DNA from: DATIHT01 sp964348615
GTDB taxonomy: Bacteria > Patescibacteriota > Microgenomatia > Curtissbacterales > GWA2-41-24
Reading direction: 5' to 3'
DNA: 24,918 nt
Assembly: GCA_964348615.1 (NCBI GenBank)
Contig: CAYGDE010000006.1
Span: 1-24,918 of the forward strand
Shown: positions 1 through 7,811 of the stretch, one piece after another
Position numbering within the stretch: position 1 is the first letter of the stretch
Layout of the letters: each line of letters opens with the position of its first letter
Program-made: the position numbers and the translations under genes
Notes under the pieces: generated by a model
What the model saw: only the letters and a program-made list of their open reading frames with translations
The model's database searches: none
Told to the model about the DNA's origin: nothing

Positions 1-1946
1 CTTATCCCTTGAGCAGTTTCCCTTTTACTTTTTCTTGTGGTTCTTTGTTGTTCTTCTAATTGTTTCTGATGTTCTAATCGACTTCTGATTGCTCTTTGTT
101 GCCTTGGCTCAATTACTATTGTCCTACCCTTGCCACGTCTCAGCTTTAATCCTTTAGCCAACCCTCTCTTGTTAAAAGTCCAATAGCTTATATTCAACTC
201 ATTGAGAAAATCTCTTAATGGCATTGGTTGGGGTACCTCAACTGGTTTATAGGTTCCCGCCAAAAATTCTTGCATTTTTCTAATTATTTTTTTGTGAATT
301 TGTGACGCGCGACTTTCGGAGATTCCAATCTCTTTTGCTACTAAGATCATGGGCTTATTTTCAATGTAGTGCGCTGTGATCAAACGTTTTTCTCTTGCGG
401 AGAGGATGGAAAGAGCCGTTGAAAGTATTGTACTCGTCTCGGTCAATTCCTCTTTCAGCAACAGTAATCCCTCTGGAGAGCTAAGAGGGTCGTCGTCTTC
501 TAGTGCGCCTAGAATTGTTCGATTATCTCCAGGTAAAACTACTTCACCTGATATCTTACTTGGTTTATTTTTGGCATTCGCGATCGTATTGAATGCAAGA
601 CCAGTTGCCAAACGTACTTCTTCTAAGCTAGGTTTTCTTCCATTTTCTATTACAAAATTGTTTTCAAATTCTTCTATTAGACTACTGTTTCTTTGATCGT
701 TTCTACTTGCAGGTAGGGAGCTTCTGATAAGGTCTAAAAGTCTTCCATATATTCTTGTGTGGGCATAGGTTATGAAGCTACCTTTATCTGGATCATAACT
801 TTTTTGAGCCGAGAGCAACATAATGTTCCCTTCCTGTAATGCATCTTCATAATCTATGCCGGCAGCACGAAGTCTGCCTGAGAGTTTGCTAGTAATCATT
901 CGTATTAAGTTTGTGTACTGATTGACAAGTGAAGCTGCTTGCCCTTCTTTTATTAACGCTTGTGCTTGTTCGATTGCATCTTTGCTAACCAGATTGAGTT
1001 TTTCCCAGAGTACTTGATCTATCATGGTAGCGTTTCGTATTTCTCTGATAGTTTGTTCCACTGCTTCTAAAATCGGCGCATCGAATAATTCAATATGGTC
1101 TGGAAATTCTTCTAAAAACTTAAGTCTTGCTGATGCTTGGAGTTGTGAAGACAATTCTTCCTGCGCTTTTGATCCCAAGGTTATTTGATCCGCTGCCTCT
1201 TTTGTGGAAACACCGCGTACCTTGTGGGTCGGTAAAAGTACATATCCTCTTAAATCTTGGCTGTCTTGATATATCAGAAGTGCTCTTGCTCTTTCCTGTT
1301 GGTTTAGTTTTCTGAACCCAGAAGTTTTTGTAAGGTCCAATAAAATATTTCTTGCAAGTCTCGCTTGGTGAATTATAGCCAATAGCTCTTCACTGGTTTT
1401 TTCTGCTAAATTTGTGTCTTGTGTTGGTGAACTTTCTATATTTGACGATTCTCTAGGTTTCCTGGTGTATTTTCGTTTTGGCTTCGGTTCCGATGGTTGT
1501 TCTAAAACAGTTATAGCTGGGTGTAAAATTGCCGCCTGGTGTTCAGCTACGTTACCGTTCCTAATCTCATGGTGATCTTCTTGATGTGTTGGCTCTTTCA
1601 TTCTCGGTTCGCTGGCCATATGTTGCGTTTGCAAGGCTTGTCTTATATGAAGAATAGCTGTGTCCATTCTCAGTTGTGGGAGCTTACTGTTTGTATTTTC
1701 TTCGCCACTTTGCCCCAATCTCTCACTTTCTTGAAGGATTTCTGAAATGAGTTGCTTGTTTATTTGGTTAACGAAGTGCCATTGGTGAGAATTTCTAAGT
1801 GCTTCAAGAACCTCTCGTGCGATTCTCCCTCTATTGAGAGTTTGGGTAATTAGACGTTCTTGGGGGTCTAAAATGGGGGGAGCGTCTATCAGTTGCTCCC
1901 CACCAGTAATTCCATCAGATATTTGTTCGATTCGCTCGGTTGGCAT
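1..1946 (-). CDS. FliA/WhiG-type sigma factor with long N-terminal extension (3' end beyond the left edge)
   Basis: RNA polymerase sigma factor of the sigma-70 family, group 3. The frame is open from the ATG at 1944-1946 to the window edge (648 codons visible, C-terminus missing). Region 2 lies at about residues 335-415: YEDALQEGNIMLL, then YDPDKGSFITYAHTRIYGRL and LDLIR, matching the FliA pattern. A region-3-like segment follows (NGRKPSLEEVRLATGL, 435-450). Region 4 is at about 512-562 (LSAREKRLITAHYIE, then ISESRASQIHKK), with the SRxSQIH signature of sigma-28 proteins. Residues 1-330 match no domain I know; they are polar, glutamine-rich and mostly helical. After region 4 an extra segment at about 575-632 (PLRDFLNELNIS...) resembles a small helix-turn-helix with a wing, and then a charged Q/E/K/R tail begins. 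A good promoter precedes the gene. The sigma call is sure; the regulon is unknown. Confidence 0.88.
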   Translation of the reverse strand, partial: MPTERIEQISDGITGGEQLIDAPPILDPQERLITQTLNRGRIAREVLEALRNSHQWHFVNQINKQLISEILQESERLGQSGEENTNSKLPQLRMDTAILHIRQALQTQHMASEPRMKEPTHQEDHHEIRNGNVAEHQAAILHPAITVLEQPSEPKPKRKYTRKPRESSNIESSPTQDTNLAEKTSEELLAIIHQARLARNILLDLTKTSGFRKLNQQERARALLIYQDSQDLRGYVLLPTHKVRGVSTKEAADQITLGSKAQEELSSQLQASARLKFLEEFPDHIELFDAPILEAVEQTIREIRNATMIDQVLWEKLNLVSKDAIEQAQALIKEGQAASLVNQYTNLIRMITSKLSGRLRAAGIDYEDALQEGNIMLLSAQKSYDPDKGSFITYAHTRIYGRLLDLIRSSLPASRNDQRNSSLIEEFENNFVIENGRKPSLEEVRLATGLAFNTIANAKNKPSKISGEVVLPGDNRTILGALEDDDPLSSPEGLLLLKEELTETSTILSTALSILSAREKRLITAHYIENKPMILVAKEIGISESRASQIHKKIIRKMQEFLAGTYKPVEVPQPMPLRDFLNELNISYWTFNKRGLAKGLKLRRGKGRTIVIEPRQQRAIRSRLEHQKQLEEQQRTTRKSKRETAQGI

Positions 1947-1960
1947 AAATATTTGTGATA

Positions 1961-1989
1961 ATTATAGTGCAGAGTGTGTTTATAGCCAA
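1961..1989 (-). promoter_or_regulatory. Sigma-70-type promoter of the sigma factor gene
   Basis: On the minus strand, TTGGCT (1984-1989) and TATAAT (1961-1966) are separated by exactly 17 bases. The ATG follows 14 bases after the -10 box, so any leader is only a few bases long and no Shine-Dalgarno sequence is visible. The rest of the 235-base space between the divergent genes (1947-2181) holds nothing else that I can recognise. Confidence 0.65.
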
Positions 1990-2167
1990 CTTTTAGGACT
2001 ATTAAATCTATATGCTCTTCTATAAAATATTCGATATGAACCTATCGGTAGGAATGACGCGAGCGGAAACCAAATTAATTATTTAGCTTCATTTAAGGAT
2101 AAACCTCAAATACCTTTTGAAATTTTAATTTACTTGCCTAAGCCTGGTACTTGACCTAAGCTAGAGC

Positions 2168-2173
2168 TATAAT
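2168..2173 (+). promoter_or_regulatory. -10 box (TATAAT) of the HEPN gene
   Basis: A perfect TATAAT ends 8 bases before the ATG at 2182, so transcription would begin at or next to the start codon (leaderless mRNA). A -35 element is unclear: TTGACC at 2151 is too close (11-base spacer), and CTGGTA at 2144 has an 18-base spacer. Confidence 0.5.
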
Positions 2174-2181
2174 TTCTCCTG

Positions 2182-2964
2182 ATGATTAATGATATAAATC
2201 AGGTACTTTTTGAAACAGAGAATTCCTTAAGAGACTTTGTTGAGAGAATTTTACGAAAGCAATTTGGAAAAGATTGGTTGGTAAAATCTGGTGTTAATAA
2301 AGAGCATATAGATGAATGGGGGAGAAGGATGGTTGAGGAGAGCAAAAGGCAAAGAATTGGTTCAGCAAGTGAGAATTTGATTTATTACGCTGAGCTTTCA
2401 GATTTAAGAAAGATTATTAACAAAAACTGGGACCCCATTTTTAAGAGTGTTTTTGAAGATAAGAAAGAGTTCGAAGTATTTTTTGATAAATTGGAAGCTT
2501 TTAGAATTACAGATGCCCATAGGAGAGAACTACTTCCGCATCAAAAACATCTTTTACTAGGAATTGCTGGAGAAGTGAGGGCTCGTATAATTAGGCATAG
2601 GAATCAAATGGATAGGCTGGACTCAATTTTTCCTAGGATTGAGCTTGTTAGAGATAGCTTAGGGAACAAAGCTGATGCTGAAAATAGAATTTGCTCTACG
2701 GATATCGAGTTATCACCAGGAGACATTTTAGACTATGTTATAACTGCATATGATCCTGAGGGTCTGCCGTTGGAATATTCTGCTTGCCCCATAGGCAGAC
2801 AAATAAATTGGTTAAAAGATAATTCATTACAGGTAAAGATTGAGGAAAAAAATATCGCAAAAAACTTTTATGTTGAGGTTGGAATAAAGAGCTCCAGAAG
2901 CTACCATGCTAGTTTTGGGTATGACGACATGGTTATTTTTAGATATAAAGTATTACCTAAGTGA
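2182..2964 (+). CDS. Swt1-like HEPN domain protein with C-terminal beta domain
   Basis: 260 residues. Residues about 12-140 follow the Swt1-type HEPN layout: an amphipathic helix ending FGKDWL, a long charged helix, then LSDLRKIINKNWDPIF, and a last helix pair carrying the RX4H motif RITDAH (R108, H113), which in HEPN ribonucleases forms the active site. The isoleucine after the arginine replaces the polar residue usually found there. Residues about 175-258 look like a beta-sandwich of cadherin/Ig type (SPGDILDYVITAYDPEGLPLEYS). No signal peptide is visible. HEPN proteins are often RNA-cutting toxins or defence effectors, but this gene stands alone with its own promoter and no visible antitoxin, so a toxin role is only one option. 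The fold is fairly sure; the function is unknown. Confidence 0.7.
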   Translation: MINDINQVLFETENSLRDFVERILRKQFGKDWLVKSGVNKEHIDEWGRRMVEESKRQRIGSASENLIYYAELSDLRKIINKNWDPIFKSVFEDKKEFEVFFDKLEAFRITDAHRRELLPHQKHLLLGIAGEVRARIIRHRNQMDRLDSIFPRIELVRDSLGNKADAENRICSTDIELSPGDILDYVITAYDPEGLPLEYSACPIGRQINWLKDNSLQVKIEEKNIAKNFYVEVGIKSSRSYHASFGYDDMVIFRYKVLPK

Positions 2965-2981
2965 TTTACATTTTCTGTTTA

Positions 2982-3012
2982 TTTACCCAGTCCAGTAAAT
3001 TTAAAGTATAAT
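2982..3012 (+). promoter_or_regulatory. Promoter of ychF
   Basis: TATAAT at 3007-3012 ends 8 bases before the ychF ATG, the same spacing as at the HEPN gene. TTTACC at 2982-2987 is a plausible -35 element with a 19-base spacer. It implies a leaderless transcript. Confidence 0.5.
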
Positions 3013-3020
3013 TTCCAGAT

Positions 3021-4118
3021 ATGAGTCAACAGCTTTTTGCAGGGATAGTTGGGTTTCCAAATGTTGGGAAGTCGACGCTTTTTAATGCGCTTTTGAAAAA
3101 GCAAGTGGCTGCTGCTCAAAACTACCCGTTTACTACGATTGAACCAAACATTGGTGTAGTTGAAGTCCCGGACGATAGGCTCATTAAGCTTAAAGAAGTT
3201 GTCGAAAAGTCCGAGGGGTTGAGGCCGGAATTTAAAATACTTCCTGCTGTTGTTAAGTTTGTAGACATTGCCGGTTTGGTAAAAGGCGCAGCCCAAGGTG
3301 AAGGTTTGGGAAACCAATTTCTTTCGCATATTCGCGAGGTAGATGTTATTGTTTTTGTCTTGCGGGATTTTAGTGGTGATGTAATTCGGGCAGGGTCGGA
3401 AAATCCACAAGAAGATGTTGACGTTTTGAAAAGCGAGTTACTCCTTAAAGACTTAGAAACAATTTCCAAAAAAGTAGATTCTTTAGAACGGGAAATTAAA
3501 GCAAAACCGGCTAGTGATCCTAGGCACGCAGTTTTGCAAATCATGCAGAAAGCAAAAAAGCTTGTGGAAGAAGGGAAGTGGCTTGCAGATGTTATGGAAG
3601 GTGATGATATTCCTAAGATTGCAGACCTTGCGCTTTTGTCTTTGAAAAAATGTATTTATGTTTTGAACAGTGATGAGGGAGATCTAATAAAAGCAGCAGG
3701 TGGGCAAATGGGTTTGGAAGGGGCAATAAGAATAAGTGCGAAGATGGAAGAAGAACTTTCCGGCCTTACCGGCGAAGAGCAGAAAGAGTACTTAAAAGAA
3801 TTAGGGCAAGACGAGCCAGGACTCAATATACTTATAAGAAAAGCTTATGAAACTTTGGGCCTAATTTCATACTTTACTGCAGGGCCAAAAGAAGTGCGGG
3901 CATGGACAATTGCTAAAGGAACACTTGCCCCGCAAGCTGCTGGTGTTATTCATGGGGATTTTGAGCGAGGTTTTATTGCAGCAGAAGTATGTGAATTTGA
4001 AAAACTAATTGAAGTTGGCGGTTGGCAAAGTGCAAAAGCAAAAGGGCTTGTTAGGACAATTGGAAAGAATGAAGAAGTAAAAGATGGGTACGTTGTGGAA
4101 TTTAGATTTAGTGTTTAA
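3021..4118 (+). CDS. ychF: Ribosome-binding ATPase YchF (Obg-type P-loop family)
   Basis: 365 residues, the normal family length. The P-loop is GFPNVGKST (residues 12-20), followed by switch I with YPFTTIEPNIGVV and the Walker B/G3 segment VDIAGLVKGA. Where GTPases have NKxD, this has YVLNSDE, in line with the ATP preference of YchF. A helical coiled-coil insert lies in the middle (about 128-195), and the TGS domain fills the C-terminus (ISYFTAGPKEVRAWTI, then AGVIHGDFERGFIAAEV). In other bacteria YchF binds ribosomes and hydrolyses ATP in stress-linked translation control. It stands as a single transcription unit with its own promoter and ends one base before the convergent gene's stop. Confidence 0.97.
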   Translation: MSQQLFAGIVGFPNVGKSTLFNALLKKQVAAAQNYPFTTIEPNIGVVEVPDDRLIKLKEVVEKSEGLRPEFKILPAVVKFVDIAGLVKGAAQGEGLGNQFLSHIREVDVIVFVLRDFSGDVIRAGSENPQEDVDVLKSELLLKDLETISKKVDSLEREIKAKPASDPRHAVLQIMQKAKKLVEEGKWLADVMEGDDIPKIADLALLSLKKCIYVLNSDEGDLIKAAGGQMGLEGAIRISAKMEEELSGLTGEEQKEYLKELGQDEPGLNILIRKAYETLGLISYFTAGPKEVRAWTIAKGTLAPQAAGVIHGDFERGFIAAEVCEFEKLIEVGGWQSAKAKGLVRTIGKNEEVKDGYVVEFRFSV

Positions 4119-4119
4119 G

Positions 4120-5199
4120 TTAATTGGTGACCAAATATCTTTTTACCTGTGCGGCTATTTGTATAAGTTTAGACCTTACGGTATCGGAAAAATTCCTATC
4201 TGTTGCGAGTGTTGAGAGTGCTGTTTTGCCCGGTGCTTTTTGAATTTCAAACTTTCTTTTATCAAAATATTCTGTTAATTCATGTTTTGAATTACTCCAA
4301 ATATTGCCTAACGGTTTTCCATTAAGATAAGCAAACACTGCTGCAGAAACTAGCTGCAATGTTGGAATAAACCTGTAAATGTTTTGACTACCAAATTCAA
4401 GGGTTTTTATTTCGTATCTGGAATGTTCTATTTGATTTTTAGACGTAGGGGTTGCTTCTTTTATCATATATAGATCAGCGGAAGATTTATTTACAAGTCT
4501 TAATGGAGAAGTAAATGCAAAAGCAGCTAAATTTGCAAAAAGAGCAAGGTCATATGAAGTTGCAAGGAATCCTTTTGCATCTGAATGGGTAACCAATTCT
4601 TGAGGGATGCCGATATTAAGATGGAGAGAGATCAGCTTTTGATCAAGATACTTTCTTATTAACTCCGGAAGTTCTTGGCTTCTAAACCCATCGATATCTT
4701 CCTGGGGAGGTCCAGAAATTTCCAAATGAGGTATGAAATTTCCTCTTATGAGTTCGTTTATTAAAACCATTTGTGTCTGGCTGCTATAAGACGGTGGTGT
4801 AGAGACTTCCCAATACGAAGCATTTGTCGCAATATTTACTCTGTTTCTTGGCAATGCTAATTTTTCCAGGAATGCGATTGTTAACCCTGTACCGTCCTTA
4901 TCGTATTGTTTTCTTGCTGCTTCGATTTCTATACCAACTATTGGTAATGGTTGGTATTCATGCGCTTCTGATTCTTTTTGTGATAGTGTTTCTAATTTGC
5001 GCCATAATCTTGAAAACGAATTTCGTGGGTAGTTGCCATTATAGAAATTATAAGCTGCAATATTGGTAGCAGCCTCTTGTGTGCCAGAAACCATATTATG
5101 TGTATGGGTAAATTCCAATGTGAATTTTCTTGCCAAATCAGCAGCGTTATCTTCTAAGGAGGGAGGTGGAGAAACTTTTATTTCGATTTGCCGTTCCAT
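4120..5199 (-). CDS. Possible COOH-NH2 ligase-fold (GCS/amidoligase-like) protein
   Basis: 359 residues from the ATG at 5197-5199; a TTG one codon earlier is possible but less likely. I do not recognise the gene as a named family. The order of conserved-looking motifs resembles the glutamate-cysteine ligase/amidoligase superfamily: VGIEIEAA (residues about 88-95), SYWEVSTPPS (128-137), LHLNIG (192-197) and SRYEIKTLEF (260-269). Those families use an ExE pair, a later glutamate, a histidine/asparagine strand and an RxE strand to bind metal-ATP and substrate. No signal peptide is present, so a cytoplasmic enzyme is likely. It converges on ychF and diverges from rpsF. The substrate is unknown, and the assignment rests on motif order only; it could be an unrelated orphan. 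Confidence 0.45.
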   Translation of the reverse strand: MERQIEIKVSPPPSLEDNAADLARKFTLEFTHTHNMVSGTQEAATNIAAYNFYNGNYPRNSFSRLWRKLETLSQKESEAHEYQPLPIVGIEIEAARKQYDKDGTGLTIAFLEKLALPRNRVNIATNASYWEVSTPPSYSSQTQMVLINELIRGNFIPHLEISGPPQEDIDGFRSQELPELIRKYLDQKLISLHLNIGIPQELVTHSDAKGFLATSYDLALFANLAAFAFTSPLRLVNKSSADLYMIKEATPTSKNQIEHSRYEIKTLEFGSQNIYRFIPTLQLVSAAVFAYLNGKPLGNIWSNSKHELTEYFDKRKFEIQKAPGKTALSTLATDRNFSDTVRSKLIQIAAQVKRYLVTN

Positions 5200-5252
5200 C
5201 AATTTCAGCAGCTTCTGTGCATATTACTTTAGTTGTTTTAATTTTAAAAGGA

Positions 5253-5281
5253 TTGAACTTGATTCGTAGGTTTGATATGAT
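5253..5281 (+). promoter_or_regulatory. Promoter of the rpsF-ssb-rpsR operon
   Basis: TTGAAC (5253-5258), a 17-base spacer and TATGAT (5276-5281) make a near-consensus promoter. The -10 box ends 8 bases before the rpsF ATG, leaving no room for a ribosome binding site, so the mRNA is probably leaderless. The position also supports the short MYELM start of S6. Confidence 0.65.
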
Positions 5282-5289
5282 TCCCTGAT

Positions 5290-5727
5290 ATGTATGAGTT
5301 AATGGTTGCCGGCAAGACAGATTCTGCGGCTAAGCTTTTCGAAATGGTTGAAAAAATGTTAAAAGGCGCGAATGCGTCTTCTGTTGCCAGTTCAAAAATG
5401 GGAAAGAAAAGTTTGGCTTACCCAATTAAAAAACAAACGGAAGCCGAATATTTTGTTTTTAACTTTGAGGCACCACCTGAGTCATTAGCGGCTATTTCCG
5501 ACGGATTGAGATTGGAACAAGAGATGGTACTAAGATATATGGTGATAAATCAAAAAGTGACAAAAGGAGCAGGTGGGTTGAAGTCTGAAGTAAAAGAAGC
5601 AAAAGTGTCAGTTTCGGAGGATAAAACAAAAGCAAAGGCAACTGTGAAGGTTGCAGCCAAGGTGAAAACTACAGTAAAATCAAAAGTGGAAAAACCAAAA
5701 GGCACGACAAAGAGTAAAGGGAAGTAA
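5290..5727 (+). CDS. rpsF: 30S ribosomal protein S6
   Basis: 145 residues. The N-terminal 95 residues are S6: MYELMV as the first strand, KKSLAYPIKKQTEAEYF in the centre, and a final strand VLRYMVINQ. The remaining ~45 residues are a lysine-, valine- and threonine-rich low-complexity tail (many KA, KV and TT steps), longer than the usual S6 end and probably disordered and RNA-binding. The start lacks the few residues most S6 proteins have before YELM, but an 8-base distance from a strong -10 box fixes it. It is the first gene of a classic rpsF-ssb-rpsR operon; S6 pairs with S18 on the platform of the small subunit. Confidence 0.95.
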   Translation: MYELMVAGKTDSAAKLFEMVEKMLKGANASSVASSKMGKKSLAYPIKKQTEAEYFVFNFEAPPESLAAISDGLRLEQEMVLRYMVINQKVTKGAGGLKSEVKEAKVSVSEDKTKAKATVKVAAKVKTTVKSKVEKPKGTTKSKGK

Positions 5728-5733
5728 AACGAT

Positions 5734-6282
5734 ATGGCATCTAGGGCATCTTTAAACAAAGTTCTTCTGATTGGTAACCTCACAAGAGATCCAGAACTTA
5801 GGTATACGCCTTCGGGTGCGGCCGTGTGTTCTTTTGGAATTGCCACAAATAGGTACTATACTGCTTCAGACGGTGAGAAGAAGGAAGAGACTGAATTTAT
5901 CAGGATTGTTTCTTGGAACAAACTTGCAGAGTTGTGTTCGCAGCTTCTTTCCAAAGGCAGGAAAGTTTATGTCGAAGGCAGACTGCAAACCAGAAGTTGG
6001 GAAACTCCAGACGGTCAGAGTAAACAGACAACAGAAGTGGTAATAGACGACATGAGAATTTTAGACTCCAGACGCGAAGCGTATGGAGAAGAGTACGATT
6101 CCGGGTCATCTTCAAAAACGGCACCGGCGGCAGCGGTTGCAGACGACGTTGTTGACGATGTGCCTGTTGAAAAAAGCTCAAAGCCAAAAGTAGAAGAAAA
6201 ACCAGAAGAAGATGCTAAAAAGGCATCAAAACCAAAACCAAAAGAGGAGGAAGATGTAGATCTGGACGATTTACCTTTTTAA
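5734..6282 (+). CDS. ssb: Single-stranded DNA-binding protein
   Basis: 182 residues. The OB fold fills residues 5-112 (LNKVLLIGNLTRDPELRYTPSG, ATNRYY, FIRIVSWNKLAELC, VYVEGRLQTRSW, VIDDMRILDSR). A flexible acidic/lysine-rich linker follows. The protein ends in the acidic tip DLDDLPF, which in SSB proteins docks replication and repair partners. It lies six bases after rpsF and six bases before rpsR, so all three are one transcription unit. It binds single-stranded DNA during replication together with the DnaB helicase encoded further right. Confidence 0.97.
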   Translation: MASRASLNKVLLIGNLTRDPELRYTPSGAAVCSFGIATNRYYTASDGEKKEETEFIRIVSWNKLAELCSQLLSKGRKVYVEGRLQTRSWETPDGQSKQTTEVVIDDMRILDSRREAYGEEYDSGSSSKTAPAAAVADDVVDDVPVEKSSKPKVEEKPEEDAKKASKPKPKEEEDVDLDDLPF

Positions 6283-6287
6283 AAATT

Positions 6288-6518
6288 ATGATTCATAAAT
6301 TTTCTAAAAAACCAACAAGAGCAAGGAATTGTCCACTGTGTATGCAAAATATTACTGTGGATTATAAAGACGTAACACTATTGCGAAAGTACATTTCCGA
6401 AAGGGGCAAAATTCAAGGAAGAGCAAGGGTTGGAATTTGCGCAAAACATCAGAGACAAGTAACAAGATCTGTAAAACGTGCAAGATATATGGCACTCTTG
6501 CCGTTTAGCCAGGCTTAA
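6288..6518 (+). CDS. rpsR: 30S ribosomal protein S18
   Basis: 76 residues, usual size. The core signature is TLLRKYISERGKIQGRARVGICAKHQR, broken here as TLLRKYISERGKI and ARVGICAKHQR, followed by the basic helix RSVKRARYMALLPF. A CPLC pair (about residues 16-19) together with the later C and H suggests a zinc-binding version of S18. The gene follows ssb by five bases with no Shine-Dalgarno sequence. It forms a dimer with S6 on the small subunit platform. Confidence 0.97.
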   Translation: MIHKFSKKPTRARNCPLCMQNITVDYKDVTLLRKYISERGKIQGRARVGICAKHQRQVTRSVKRARYMALLPFSQA

Positions 6519-6536
6519 TGGTCTGAAAAATTTACA

Positions 6537-7796
6537 ATGCCCAGATTCCCATTTAAAAAAAAGTCTGAGAATGTTAATAAATCTTCTAGTTTAGTTTCTT
6601 TTTTCATACAATTTGGTTTGGTTGCAGTACTTTTCTTTGCAATTGGTTTTTCCCTGGGTGCAAAAAAGATCGGATTTGCAAAAGGCACGGGGCCAGCGCC
6701 CATAATTTCTGTTGAAAATAAAACTTCTTCTTCCAACCAAAATGTGGATTTTTCTCTTTTTTGGCAAGTTTTTGATTCGTTGCCTAAGACCTATTTTGAT
6801 AAAAGTGCTGTAGACGGTCAAAAAATGATGTATGGTGCCATTTCCGGTATGGTACGTTCTTTGGGAGACCCATACACCGCATTTTTAGATCCTAAACAAA
6901 ACGAGGCAATAAAAAGTGAACTTGCTGGTTCTTACGAAGGCGTAGGAATTGAGATTGGTTTTAATAAGGAAAAAAGGCTTGCCGTTATTGCGCCGCTTGC
7001 AGATACTCCCGCCGAAAAAGCCAACATTTTACCAAAAGACCTAATTTTAAAAATTGGGGACAAAGATACGTTTGACATAACTTTGCCGGAGGCAGTTGAT
7101 TTGATAAGAGGTCGTGCCGGTACATCTGTTAAGTTTACACTTTTGCATGATGGTGAAACAGAACCTTACGAAATAGAAATTACTAGGGAAAAAATTACTG
7201 TTGTAAACGTTGTTTTAACCTTTAAGGAGACGAATGGAAAAAAGATCGGTGTTGTGAAGGTTTCGCGTTTTGGGGACACTACAGATTCTGATTGGGATGA
7301 GGCGGTAAATAAGATTCAGCTTGAAGGTGCAGATGGTGTGGTTGTAGATCTTAGAAATAATCCAGGTGGGCTTTTGTATTCTTCAATCCATCTAGCTTCA
7401 GATTTTGTTTCGGGGACAATAGTTAAACAAGAATTTGCCGACGGTTCTGTAAAATCGCAAGACGCAGATCATTCCGGCGAGCTTTTGAAAATTCCCATGG
7501 CTGTTATTATCAACGGAGGGTCGGCATCTGCCTCAGAAATATTGGCAGGAGCAATTCAAGACAACAAAAGGGGCAAAATAATTGGGGAACAGTCTTTTGG
7601 TAAAGGAACTGTTCAAGATGCAGTTAACTTGCCAGGAGGCGCTGGTTTGCATGTCACAATTGCCAGGTGGCTTACACCAAAAGGCAAGTGGATTCACCAG
7701 GAAGGTATCAAGCCGGATATCGAGGTTAAGATGACAAAGGATGATGTGGCTGCGGGAGTGGATTTGCAAATGGAAAAAGCCCTGGAACAGTTTTAA
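6537..7796 (+). CDS. ctpA: C-terminal processing peptidase, S41 family, membrane-anchored
   Basis: 419 residues. One membrane helix near the N-terminus (residues 19-41, hydrophobic, after a KKK stretch) would hold the enzyme on the outer face of the cytoplasmic membrane. An N-terminal S41 domain segment (DPYTAFLDPKQ) is followed by a PDZ domain at about 130-215 (SYEGVGIEIGF, GRAGTSVKFTL). The peptidase core has VVDLRNNPGG at 269-278, GGSASASEI with the catalytic serine S331, and QSFGKGTVQ with the catalytic lysine K356, 25 residues apart as in Tsp/CtpB. It should trim or degrade proteins from their C-termini outside the cytoplasm. It follows rpsR by 18 bases, so it appears to share the ribosomal protein operon. 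Confidence 0.95.
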   Translation: MPRFPFKKKSENVNKSSSLVSFFIQFGLVAVLFFAIGFSLGAKKIGFAKGTGPAPIISVENKTSSSNQNVDFSLFWQVFDSLPKTYFDKSAVDGQKMMYGAISGMVRSLGDPYTAFLDPKQNEAIKSELAGSYEGVGIEIGFNKEKRLAVIAPLADTPAEKANILPKDLILKIGDKDTFDITLPEAVDLIRGRAGTSVKFTLLHDGETEPYEIEITREKITVVNVVLTFKETNGKKIGVVKVSRFGDTTDSDWDEAVNKIQLEGADGVVVDLRNNPGGLLYSSIHLASDFVSGTIVKQEFADGSVKSQDADHSGELLKIPMAVIINGGSASASEILAGAIQDNKRGKIIGEQSFGKGTVQDAVNLPGGAGLHVTIARWLTPKGKWIHQEGIKPDIEVKMTKDDVAAGVDLQMEKALEQF

Positions 7797-7811
7797 TGCA
7801 CCAAAAATACT

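Noticed and set aside
376..1745. Several plus-strand open frames (for example 376-696, 1127-1315, 1539-1745)
   Set aside because: They are antisense to the clear sigma factor frame, have no homology and use codons unlike the neighbours.
2151..2173. TTGACC plus TATAAT as a full promoter for the HEPN gene
   Set aside because: The spacer is only 11 bases; only the -10 box is kept.
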